DNA of 51,516 bases from Micromonosporaceae bacterium (lineage in GTDB: Bacteria; Actinomycetota; Actinomycetes; Mycobacteriales; Micromonosporaceae), in assembly GCA_009377645.1 (NCBI GenBank), contig WHTQ01000027.1, positions 1 through 51,516 on the forward strand, given 5' to 3'. Made by a program: the position numbers and the translations under genes. Under the pieces are notes generated by a model. The model was not told the DNA's origin. It saw nothing but the letters and a program-made list of their open reading frames with translations, and did not search any database. Of this stretch, positions 1-7,994 are shown piece after piece (positions within the stretch are counted from its first letter, which is position 1; every line of letters starts with the position of its first letter).

Positions 1-164
1 CCGCTGCGGTCCGGGGAACCGTCGTCGACCGCCACCACCTCCACGTCCCCGCCCGCTTCGGCCAGGATCGAGTCGAGGCAGGTCGCCAGGTACGCCTCGA
101 CCCGGTAGACGGGAACGACGACGGAGAGCCGCGGCGCCGCGCAGGACGTCTCGTCACTCTCCAT
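1..164 (-). CDS. Glycosyltransferase family 2, N-terminal fragment
   Basis: This is the first 54 codons of a gene that runs off the left edge. The reverse strand reads from an ATG at 164 and gives the opening of a GT-A fold glycosyltransferase: the first beta strand LSVVVPVYRVEAYL at about residues 13-26, then VEVVAVDDGS at about 41-50, whose Asp-Asp binds the nucleotide-sugar base in this family. It is divergent from the TPR-LicD gene and lies beside a second GT2 enzyme in the same locus, so a role in building the same surface glycan is likely. Substrate and length cannot be judged. No good Shine-Dalgarno sequence is visible before the ATG. Confidence 0.85.
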   Translation of the reverse strand, partial: MESDETSCAAPRLSVVVPVYRVEAYLATCLDSILAEAGGDVEVVAVDDGSPDRS

Positions 165-386
165 GACACACAAGATTGCCAGATACCACTACATCCGGGT
201 CTACCGGCCGTCTGGCCGATGTCAGACCAGGCGATCGGCGACCAAGGTCGACCGGATCGGAGTTCGGCCAGGGTACGAGTCCAGCGGGCGCGCCCCGGAC
301 GGCGAATGCCGGCCTGGTTTCGGTACGCGTGAGGTGCGGTACCTAGGGTGATAATGTTCTCCGCTAGTCAGGTCAGGGAGTCGATC
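165..386 (+). promoter_or_regulatory. Divergent intergenic region; -10 box and SD of the TPR-LicD gene
   Basis: No gene is supported here. On the plus strand GATAAT at 350-355 is a good -10 box; transcription would begin near 362. GGGAG at 376-380, six bases before the TTG at 387, is a well-placed ribosome binding site. Together they favour TTG 387 as the start over the upstream GTG 348 or ATG 354, which would lie inside the promoter. No convincing -35 box is visible. Confidence 0.5.
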
Positions 387-2732
387 TTGCCTCAGTCGGG
401 TCGCGTGACACCTGGGCGAGCGGCTGACGCGGCTCGTCCACGCAGACTGCGTCCGGGCGCCCGGAGATCGCGCCCGGAAGCCCGCGAACCCCGCTCGGCG
501 ACCCGCCTGGGCCGGTTCACCGGCCGGCAGCTGACCCGGATCGGGGCGGTCTGGCAGCGGCTCGGGCTCCTGCCGGTCGCCGAGCTCAGTTTCCGCACCG
601 CGGTCCGGCTCTCCCCGGATCCGGGATGGCTCCTCCGGCTCGGCCAGATCCGGGAGGCGCGGAAGCGGTGGGCCGGCGCCGGGACCGCGTACCAGCACGC
701 GATCGAGCTGACCGACGGCGCGCCGGACCGCCCGCGCCACCACGCCAACGCCAGCGCCCACGCCCACTACCGGCAGGCCAGGCTCCGGGCCCGGCAGGCG
801 GACTGGGACGGCGCGGAGGCGGCGTTCTCGGTGGCGCTGCGGCTGCGGCCGGACAAGGCGGTCTGGCACGCCCACCGCGCCGAGGTCCAGGAGAGCCGGC
901 AGGACTGGGCCGCCGCGGCCGACAGCTACCTGCGCGCCACCGAGCTCCAGACCGACCAACCGGGGTGGACGGCCCGGCTGGTCCAGGCGTACCTCAAGGC
1001 CGGCCGCCCGGACCTGGCGATCGGGGCCGGCGCACCCGCCTTCGGCCTGGGCACCGCACACGTCCCGGGCACCGCCCACCCGTCGCTGGCGCCGGACCTG
1101 CTGCTGGCCTACGAGGAGGTGGGTGACTGGCGGGCGGCGGCCGGGATGCTGCGCGACCAGACCGCCCACCGGCCGCGCGACCACGCCGCCCGGATCCGGC
1201 TGGTCGACAGCCTGGAGAAGCTGTACCTGGTGCCGTTCCGGCTCGACCACACCGGCCTGGTGGCCGACTCCCCCGAGCAGCGCCGGGCCCGGGCCAGCGG
1301 CGCGCTGGCAGAGGCGATCGAGCAGCTGCGCCAGCTGACCGCCGACGCGCCGAAGCGAACCGGCCCCCCGCACCGGCTCGGGTTGCTGTACGAGCGCAGC
1401 GGCCAGCTCATCGAGGCGGCCGGCGCCTACCGGCTGGCGATGGACCGGCTGGTCACAGTGGACGCGTGGTGGTGCCACCGGGCGGCTCACGAGTGGGCGT
1501 ATCGGCTCGCGTACGTGGGTGAGCGGCTGGCCCCGTCCGGATCGGGAAAGCGCCGGCTGCTCCGCTCGGCCACCCCGCTCGGGTCCGACCCGCCCGAGCC
1601 CGAGCCACCGCAGGTGGCCGGCTTCTTCGACGCGGTGATGTTCCGGCACGGCCTGCAGATGTCGGGCTTCCTGCTGCCCGGAGCCGGCCAGCTGGTCGAG
1701 ATCCACCTCGATGACCAGCTCCTCACCCAGGTGCAGGTGAAGTCGTCCGGGTGGCGCCCGGCGCTGCGCTACGACCTGACCCACGGGCTGCTCAACGACT
1801 TCCCGGAAAGCTCCCGGCTCACCCTGCGGGCCGGCGGGCGGAGGCTGGTCACGGTGGGTGGCGCGGCCGCGCTGGAGATCCGGGTGCCTGGCGGCAACGG
1901 CGCGGCGGCCAGGAAGCTGGCTCGCGGGGTGGCGCCGACCAAGAAGGGCTCCTGGCCCCGCATCGGCGGGAAGCTGGCCACCCGCCAGGAGCGGTATCTG
2001 CGCGTGTACGAGCGGGCGAAGGAGCTGCTGGACCAGCAGGACCGGCGGCTGTTCCTCTGCTACGGCACGCTGCTCGGCTGCCACCGGGAGGACCGGTTCA
2101 TCCCCGGCGACGACGACTTCGACGTCTCGTACGTGTCCCGCGCCGCCGACCCGGCCGGGTTCCGGCGGGAGTGCCAGCAGGTGGCGCTGGAGCTGCTCCG
2201 CCACGGCATGGACGTCAACCTGTCGATCAACGGCCGGCTGTTCAAGGTCGGCCTGAACGGGGTCTGGATCGACGTCACACCGATGTGGTTCTACCAGGGA
2301 CGGGCCTGGGCGTTCGACGCGCACGACCTGACCGTCGACGACGTCGAGCCGGTGCAGGTCGCCGAGTTCGCCGGGCGGCGGGTCTACCTGCCCCGGGACC
2401 CGGACGCCTTCCTGGCCGACGCCTACGGGCCGGACTGGCGCACGCCGCAGCCGGAGTTCCGGTACTACCGGTCGAAGGCCGACGACCGGATCCTGTCGCA
2501 GATGTGGGCCAAGCCCAGTGAGGTACGCGGGTTCGCCCGGCTGGCCGACGCGGAGCGCGCCGGCAACCCGGCGGCCGGCACGTTCGTCGGCGTCGGGTAT
2601 CCGGGCTATCCCGGCTTCAGCTGGCTGACCGCGCCGGACGGACCCCGGACCCCACCGCCGCCGCCAGGAACGCCACCGCCGCCGACGCCACCGCCGCCGA
2701 CATCCACGCCCACGGGCAGCGGTCGATGCTGA
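387..2732 (+). CDS. TPR-LicD fusion protein, putative phosphotransferase of a surface glycan
   Basis: The protein is 781 residues from the TTG chosen on its ribosome binding site. Residues about 70-400 form TPR-like helical repeats (for example AAFSVALRLRPDKAVWHAHR). A middle beta-rich segment of about 120 residues follows, then a LicD-type nucleotidyltransferase-fold domain near 560-720 with YGTLLGCHREDRFIPGDDDF; the GTLLG loop and Asp cluster match the LicD/fukutin family signature. LicD enzymes transfer phosphocholine-like groups from CDP carriers to sugars. No signal peptide is evident, so it is probably cytoplasmic or membrane associated. It overlaps the next gene by 7 bp, implying co-translation. 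The last 25 or so residues are a proline-rich tail encoded by CCG-rich repeats. The donor is inferred from the phosphonate operon in the same locus. Confidence 0.75.
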   Translation: MPQSGRVTPGRAADAARPRRLRPGARRSRPEAREPRSATRLGRFTGRQLTRIGAVWQRLGLLPVAELSFRTAVRLSPDPGWLLRLGQIREARKRWAGAGTAYQHAIELTDGAPDRPRHHANASAHAHYRQARLRARQADWDGAEAAFSVALRLRPDKAVWHAHRAEVQESRQDWAAAADSYLRATELQTDQPGWTARLVQAYLKAGRPDLAIGAGAPAFGLGTAHVPGTAHPSLAPDLLLAYEEVGDWRAAAGMLRDQTAHRPRDHAARIRLVDSLEKLYLVPFRLDHTGLVADSPEQRRARASGALAEAIEQLRQLTADAPKRTGPPHRLGLLYERSGQLIEAAGAYRLAMDRLVTVDAWWCHRAAHEWAYRLAYVGERLAPSGSGKRRLLRSATPLGSDPPEPEPPQVAGFFDAVMFRHGLQMSGFLLPGAGQLVEIHLDDQLLTQVQVKSSGWRPALRYDLTHGLLNDFPESSRLTLRAGGRRLVTVGGAAALEIRVPGGNGAAARKLARGVAPTKKGSWPRIGGKLATRQERYLRVYERAKELLDQQDRRLFLCYGTLLGCHREDRFIPGDDDFDVSYVSRAADPAGFRRECQQVALELLRHGMDVNLSINGRLFKVGLNGVWIDVTPMWFYQGRAWAFDAHDLTVDDVEPVQVAEFAGRRVYLPRDPDAFLADAYGPDWRTPQPEFRYYRSKADDRILSQMWAKPSEVRGFARLADAERAGNPAAGTFVGVGYPGYPGFSWLTAPDGPRTPPPPPGTPPPPTPPPPTSTPTGSGRC
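2670..2699 (+). repeat. Two tandem copies of a 15-bp CCG-rich unit
   Basis: The 15-base unit acgccaccgccgccg occurs twice, at 2670-2684 and 2685-2699, preceded by further CCG triplets from 2652. It encodes the polyproline tail of the TPR-LicD protein and ends 26 bp before the next start codon. Its length can easily change by slippage. Confidence 0.8.
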
Positions 2733-4450
2733 CCACCATGTCTTCGCGGCTGATCAGCTCAGGCGCCACCGTGGCCGTGCCCGGGGCGGTGGCGGCGGTG
2801 GCGTTCCTGGCGAGCTTCGCCGCCCCGACCGGCTGGCGCTGGCTGTGGCTGGCGCTCGCCGGCCTCACCCTGGTGCTGGTCTGGCTGGGCGGGCGGCGGC
2901 GACCGCGGCTCGGCGCCGGGGTGCCCGCCCGGGCGCTGCTGGCCGCCGGCGCGATGGTCCAGTGGACCCACGCCGACCCGGGTCTGCCGTGGCCGGCGGC
3001 GGTCGGCGGTGGGCTGCTGCTCGGGCTGCTCCTCGGCGAAGACCTGCTCTACCGGGCGGCCCGGCCGGTGCACGTGGCGGCCAACCTGCCCGGCTCGCTG
3101 CGGCAGCTAGCCCGGCTGGCCGACGACGGCACGGCCTGGGCGGTCAGCTCGGCCGCGATCGGGCTGCTCGGGCTGTTCGCGGTCCTGGGCTGGCCAGCCT
3201 GGACGGTGCTGCTGCCGGCCGCCGGCGCGGCGCTGCTGTCCGGGGTGCTGCTGGTGGACGCCGGGCGGCGGCGGCGGACCGGGCACCGGGCCGAGCTGGC
3301 CGGGCTGCGGCGGGCGGTCGCCGCGCACCAGCCGGCGTTCCTGCTCTACTTCAGCGCCCCCGCCGGCAGCGAGTATCAGGTCACGATGTGGCTGCCGTAC
3401 CTGGAACGGATCGGGGCGCCGTTCGCGGTCGTGCTGCCGGAGTCCCACCACCTGCCGGGGCTGGCCCGGGCGACCGGCGCACCGGTGGTCGGGCACCGCA
3501 CCGTGGCGGCCCTGGAGGCGCTGATCGCGCCGAGCCTGCGGACCGTCTTCTACGTCAACAACGGGATGAAGAACGCCCACTGTGTACGCTTCACCCAGCT
3601 CACGCACGTCCAGCTCTACCACGGTTACAGCGACAAGCCGGTCAGCGTGAACCCGATCGCCACCAGCTTCGACCGGGTCTACGTGCCCGGGCAGGCGATC
3701 GTCGACCAGTTCCGCGGCAGCGGCGTGGACATCCCGGAGCACCGGTTCCGGATCGTCGGGCGGCCGCAGGCCGAGGGCCTGGCGCTCGCCCGGCGACCAG
3801 TCCACGAGGTCGAGGACCCGGTGGTGCTGTACGCCCCGACCTGGGCCGGCGAGTACGCCGACTCCAACTACTGCTCACTGCCGATCGCCACCGAGATAGT
3901 CCGGCGGCTGCTGGAACGGGGCGCCACGGTGATCGTCCGGCCGCACCCGTACACGAAGCGGGACCCGGGCTCGCTCCAGCAGCTCCGGGCGGTGGAGCAG
4001 GCGCTGGCCCGGGACCGGGCCCGCACCGGACGGCCGCACCTGTGGGGTCCGGCGGTGTCGAGCCGGCTGACCGTCGCCGAGTGCATGAACCGGTCGGACG
4101 CCCTGGTCTGCGACGTGTCCAGCATCGCCTCGCAGTACCTCTACACCCAGAAGCCGTACGCGATCACCGACATGGTCACCGACGACGGCGGCTTCACCGG
4201 CTCACTGCCGCTGGCCCGGGCCGGCTACGTGATCCGCCGGGACGCCGCCAACCTCCCCGAGGTGCTGGACGACCTGCTGGTCCGGGACCCGCGCTCGGCG
4301 ACCCGGCCGGAGCTGCGCAGCTACTACCTCGGTGACTTCCCGCCGGAGCGGTACGCGGAGGGCTTCCTGGCCGAAGCCCGCCGGTGCGTGTCCGGCCAGG
4401 ACGGCCCAGCCCGGCGGGCGTCGTCGTCAGCCGCTCCGGCCGCGCAGTAG
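2726..4450 (+). CDS. Membrane-anchored CDP-glycerol glycerophosphotransferase-like protein
   Basis: This 574-residue protein has several hydrophobic segments in the first 165 residues (about 13-60 and 95-165) and a TagB/TagF-like catalytic domain from about 195 to 560. Family landmarks are LYHGYSDKP near 298, LYAPTW near 368, VIVRPHPYTKRD near 405 and CDVSSIASQYL near 462, corresponding to the HGxxxK, APTW, RxHP and D(Y/V)SS motifs of glycerophosphotransferases that use CDP-activated polyols. It probably adds glycerol-phosphate or another CDP-linked group to a membrane-linked acceptor. The four-segment membrane anchor is unusual, since classical TagF is peripheral. The start at 2726 overlaps the upstream stop; ATG 2738 is an alternative. 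The 3' end overlaps the convergent GT2-TagF gene by 24 bp. Confidence 0.75.
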   Translation: MLTTMSSRLISSGATVAVPGAVAAVAFLASFAAPTGWRWLWLALAGLTLVLVWLGGRRRPRLGAGVPARALLAAGAMVQWTHADPGLPWPAAVGGGLLLGLLLGEDLLYRAARPVHVAANLPGSLRQLARLADDGTAWAVSSAAIGLLGLFAVLGWPAWTVLLPAAGAALLSGVLLVDAGRRRRTGHRAELAGLRRAVAAHQPAFLLYFSAPAGSEYQVTMWLPYLERIGAPFAVVLPESHHLPGLARATGAPVVGHRTVAALEALIAPSLRTVFYVNNGMKNAHCVRFTQLTHVQLYHGYSDKPVSVNPIATSFDRVYVPGQAIVDQFRGSGVDIPEHRFRIVGRPQAEGLALARRPVHEVEDPVVLYAPTWAGEYADSNYCSLPIATEIVRRLLERGATVIVRPHPYTKRDPGSLQQLRAVEQALARDRARTGRPHLWGPAVSSRLTVAECMNRSDALVCDVSSIASQYLYTQKPYAITDMVTDDGGFTGSLPLARAGYVIRRDAANLPEVLDDLLVRDPRSATRPELRSYYLGDFPPERYAEGFLAEARRCVSGQDGPARRASSSAAPAAQ

Positions 4451-7400
4451 CCGGTCGACCACCCGGGCGGTGGCGTGACCGTCCTCGGCGTGGCAGTACA
4501 CCTGCCGGAACTTCTCGTACCGCTCGCGGTACTGGTCCTGGACCGCGTCGAGGTCCTGCAGCGCGCCCACCACCTCGCCGGTAGTCTCCAGCACCGGCCC
4601 CGGACCCTCCCCTTCCAGATCGAAGTAGAAGCCGCGCAGGCTGTCCCGGTAGCTGGCCAGGTCGTAGGTGTAGTAGAGCACCGGCCGGCCGGTGTTGAGG
4701 AAGTCCAGCGAGATCGTCGAGTAGTCGGTGACCAGCACGTCCGCGGCCGCCAGCAGGTCCCGCACGTCCGGGTAGTTGGCGACGTCGAAGACGAAGTCGC
4801 TGTCCTGGCCGAGCAGGTCGTCCACTGTGTTCGGGTGCCGGCGCACCAGCAGCGCGTACTCCTGCTGCAGCTCGCCCGGGAACTGCGAGACGTCCAGCCG
4901 CATGTCGAACTTGTACCGGCCGGGCCCGTAGAACTCGTTGTCCCGCCAGGTCGGCGCGTACAGCAGAATCTTCCGGCCGGGCTCGATCCCCAGCGCCCGG
5001 TGGACCCGGGCGGTCAGCTCGGCCCGGTCGCCGGTGAACAGCACATCGTTGCGCGGGCTGCCGACCTCGCAGATCTCCCCGTCGTACCGGAACGCCCGCC
5101 GCATGATCTCGGTGCAGAAGCTGCTCGGGGAGACCAGGAAGCTCCAGTTCGGAGCCTCCTGCTCCAGCTTCGCCAGATAGCCCGGGTTCGCGAACTGGAC
5201 ACTGTCCATATCGAAGGCTACCCGCTTGAACCCGATCCCGTGCCAGGTCTGGGCCACCACCTGACCCTCCCGGCGGCGCAGCCAGGCCGGCAGGTGGGTA
5301 TTGGCCACCAGGTACCGGCTGGTGGCGAGCGCCTCGAACCACTCCCGGCTGTTCGCCTCGACGGTCCGGGTGCCGGCCGGCACCGGTGCCTGCCCGTCCC
5401 GGGTGACCCAGACGTGCTCCAGGTCGGCGCCGCGGGCAGACAGCTCCTCGTGCACCGCCCGCGGTGCGTCCGAGTACTGCTTGCCGTTGAAGCTGTCGTA
5501 GAGCACGACGTCGCGCAGCGCGGCACCGGTACGCGAGGCCAGGTAGACGGAGCTGCGCAGCCGGGCGGTGTGGTAGGTGCCGCGCTCGTCGACCGGCAGC
5601 CGGGAGTTGATCCGCAGCGCGAGCCCGTCCGGCGCCAGTGGCTTCAACCAGTACCGGTCCCGGTACGCGACCCGCGACTGGCCGGCACTGGTGAAGATCT
5701 CGGGAGCGTACGGCAGGTCGACGTCGGCCTGGGCGCCGGCGGCGTCGGTGGTGCGCAGCACCAGCCGCCACTGCCCGGCCCGCAACGCCGGGGCGGCGCC
5801 GACCAGCGGGACCGCCTCCGGATCGAGCCGGACCTGCCACGTGCCGTCCGGTCCGGTGGTGTAGGGCAGCGGCCGCCGCTCCGTGTTCGAGCTGTGCCGG
5901 CCGATCAGCTGGAACTGCCGGACCTGGTCCGCCCCGGCGCCGTCCAGTCGCAGCAGGCCGTCGGCGCTCCAGGAGGCGGCGGTCACCACCGGGCCGGGCG
6001 GCCGGACGGTCACCGCGAGGTAACCGTCGCCGGCCGGCGCGACGGCGACGTGGTGCTCGGCCACCGAGGCGGAGACCCCGGCGAACCCGGGCTCGCACGC
6101 GAACTGCTGCCAGGCCAGGTCGCCGGCGTGCCGGCGCAGGCCGAAGTGGAGCCGGTCCGGGTTGCCGGCCACCGGGGTGGCGGCGACCGGTGAGACCGCC
6201 TCGACCAGCTCCGGCAGGGCCACCCGGGCGGTGAAGCTGGCGTGGCCGTCCGGCACCGGCCACCACTGCACCGGCACCGGCAGCTCCGGCACCCCGGCGA
6301 CCCGGCCCAGCGCCGCCGTCGCGTCGGCGTCGACCGCCCCGGCCACCCGGCCGGTGATCACCAGCTGCGACCCCTCCACCCGGCACTGCACGTGGGCCAC
6401 CGACGACTCCTCGATCCGGAAGCCGAGCACGCCGTTGGTAACGGTCGGGATCAGGCGGGTGTCCTCGTCCAGCGTGATCGGCAGCGGGTCGGTCCGGTAC
6501 GCCTCGGGGCCGATCCGCAGCCCGCTGCGGGCCACCCCCCGAGTGGTCCACGCGCCCAGCGCGAGCAGCCAGGTGCCGTACCGCCACCGGCCGGCCGGAT
6601 CCTTGAGGTCGGCCAGCGGCAGCACCGCCTCGAACCCGGCCGCCCGGTAGCTGAAGTGGCCGGAGGCGACCGCGGTCGCCTCCGGCGAGCGGTGGCCGCG
6701 CAGCCGCAGCCGCACCAGCCGCCGGCTCTCCTGGTGGCGCGCCCAGATCAGTCGGTTACGGGCGGTCAGCGGCCCGTTGGCGGGCAGGCCGACGATGTAC
6801 CCGTACCCCGCCAGGCGCAGCCCGTCACCGTCGCGGCCGAGCTCCATCACCGCGCTCCGGACGTTCCCGTTGGACGGAGTCACCCGGGCGAAGGCACCGA
6901 TCGCCCGCAGCGTGCGCGACTTCACGGCGACCGCCCGGCCGCGATCGAGCAGTGTGGAGCGGCCGGACTGGGCAGCCGCCGCGGCCGCCTTGGGCCGGGG
7001 GAGCTGGTTGAGCAGCGCGTCCAGATCGTCGGTGCCGGTCACCTGGGCGCGGCGGCGCAGCCCCGGCGGGAGCGCCCGGATCACCTCGGGCGGAATCCGC
7101 CGCAGGTGCGGCACCGCGGCCTGCATGAACCGCTCCTGCACCGCCCGCGGCGCCTGCGGGAGCGCCTTGAACATGACCGGGAACTTGTGCTGGATGTCCC
7201 AGCTGTAGAAGTCGCCGAGCAGGTCCGGGCGGTGCGCCTCCAGAAAGTCGGCGCTGAGCGTGGAGGCGTAGAGCCGGTCCACGAAGAAGCGTTCGTCGTC
7301 GAACAGCTGCGACAGCGACCGGCTGGCGTCGTCCCGCAGCCGCCAGTAGTAGATCGGCGTGGAGACGACGTCGACCGACTTGGCCAGCGCATGCGCCCGT

Positions 7401-7960
7401 ACGCTGACCGGCCCGTCCTCGAACAGGATGCCCTCGGGGAACTCCAGCCCGGCGGCGTCCCAGAAGGCCCGGCGGTACACCTTGTTGTGGGGCAGCAGGT
7501 CACGCATCAACGACCGGCGCTTGGCGACGTTGGTCCGCAGCCTGGTCACCGCGAAGTTGCTCTCCAGCATCGGCGCCGGGGACGCGCCGCGGGAGTCGAT
7601 CCGGTACTCGTTGCCCGACAGGAAGTCGGAGCCGGTCACCTCCAGGGTGCGGACCACGGTCCGGCAGGCGTAGTGCGGGACGATGTCGTCCGAGTCTACG
7701 AACGTGATGAACTCACCGATGGCCAGGCGCATCCCGGTGTTGCGGGCGTGCCCGAGGCCGTGGTTGTCCTGCTGGACGAGCCGGAACCGGGGGTCGCGCC
7801 CGGCGACCTCGGCGGCCAGCTCGGCGCTGCGGTCGGTCGACCCGTCATCGACCATCACCACCTCGAGCTCCCGGTGGGTCTGGTTCGCCAGCGACTCGAG
7901 CGCCTCGGGCAGGTAGTCCTCCACATTGTAGATTGGAAGCACAACCGACAGTAGTCCCAT
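4427..7960 (-). CDS. Bifunctional GT2 glycosyltransferase / TagF-like glycerophosphotransferase
   Basis: The protein is 1177 residues from ATG 7960. The first 250 or so residues are a GT2 domain opening with LSVVLPIYNVEDYL, with VDDGSTDRS near 37 and FVDSDD near 88. About 500 residues of less defined, partly beta-rich sequence follow. The last 370 residues are a canonical CDP-glycerol:polyglycerophosphate transferase domain: WHGIGFK near 907, LLYAPTWRDNEF near 975, RRHPN near 1020 and DYSTISLDFLNTGRPVLYY near 1077. Such fusions occur in enzymes that build teichoic-acid-like or capsular polyol phosphates by alternating sugar and polyol-phosphate addition. The gene lies 34 bp after the TPR-LicD-methyltransferase gene and is probably co-transcribed with it. 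Both classes are clear; sugar and polyol identities are unknown. Confidence 0.85.
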   Translation of the reverse strand: MGLLSVVLPIYNVEDYLPEALESLANQTHRELEVVMVDDGSTDRSAELAAEVAGRDPRFRLVQQDNHGLGHARNTGMRLAIGEFITFVDSDDIVPHYACRTVVRTLEVTGSDFLSGNEYRIDSRGASPAPMLESNFAVTRLRTNVAKRRSLMRDLLPHNKVYRRAFWDAAGLEFPEGILFEDGPVSVRAHALAKSVDVVSTPIYYWRLRDDASRSLSQLFDDERFFVDRLYASTLSADFLEAHRPDLLGDFYSWDIQHKFPVMFKALPQAPRAVQERFMQAAVPHLRRIPPEVIRALPPGLRRRAQVTGTDDLDALLNQLPRPKAAAAAAQSGRSTLLDRGRAVAVKSRTLRAIGAFARVTPSNGNVRSAVMELGRDGDGLRLAGYGYIVGLPANGPLTARNRLIWARHQESRRLVRLRLRGHRSPEATAVASGHFSYRAAGFEAVLPLADLKDPAGRWRYGTWLLALGAWTTRGVARSGLRIGPEAYRTDPLPITLDEDTRLIPTVTNGVLGFRIEESSVAHVQCRVEGSQLVITGRVAGAVDADATAALGRVAGVPELPVPVQWWPVPDGHASFTARVALPELVEAVSPVAATPVAGNPDRLHFGLRRHAGDLAWQQFACEPGFAGVSASVAEHHVAVAPAGDGYLAVTVRPPGPVVTAASWSADGLLRLDGAGADQVRQFQLIGRHSSNTERRPLPYTTGPDGTWQVRLDPEAVPLVGAAPALRAGQWRLVLRTTDAAGAQADVDLPYAPEIFTSAGQSRVAYRDRYWLKPLAPDGLALRINSRLPVDERGTYHTARLRSSVYLASRTGAALRDVVLYDSFNGKQYSDAPRAVHEELSARGADLEHVWVTRDGQAPVPAGTRTVEANSREWFEALATSRYLVANTHLPAWLRRREGQVVAQTWHGIGFKRVAFDMDSVQFANPGYLAKLEQEAPNWSFLVSPSSFCTEIMRRAFRYDGEICEVGSPRNDVLFTGDRAELTARVHRALGIEPGRKILLYAPTWRDNEFYGPGRYKFDMRLDVSQFPGELQQEYALLVRRHPNTVDDLLGQDSDFVFDVANYPDVRDLLAAADVLVTDYSTISLDFLNTGRPVLYYTYDLASYRDSLRGFYFDLEGEGPGPVLETTGEVVGALQDLDAVQDQYRERYEKFRQVYCHAEDGHATARVVDRLLRGRSG

Positions 7961-7994
7961 TCGTTGTCTAACCCCCGATGGTGGTTGGCTACGG

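Noticed and set aside
222-2324. Long open frame antisense to the TPR-LicD gene
   Set aside because: It is very rich in Arg, Pro, Gly and Val as expected for the mirror frame of GC-biased codons, matches no family, and the opposite strand encodes clear TPR and LicD motifs.
4475-6193. Open frame of 572 codons opposite the GT2-TagF gene
   Set aside because: Shadow frame: low-complexity Val/Gly/Arg/Gln composition and no domain, while the minus strand has canonical TagF motifs.
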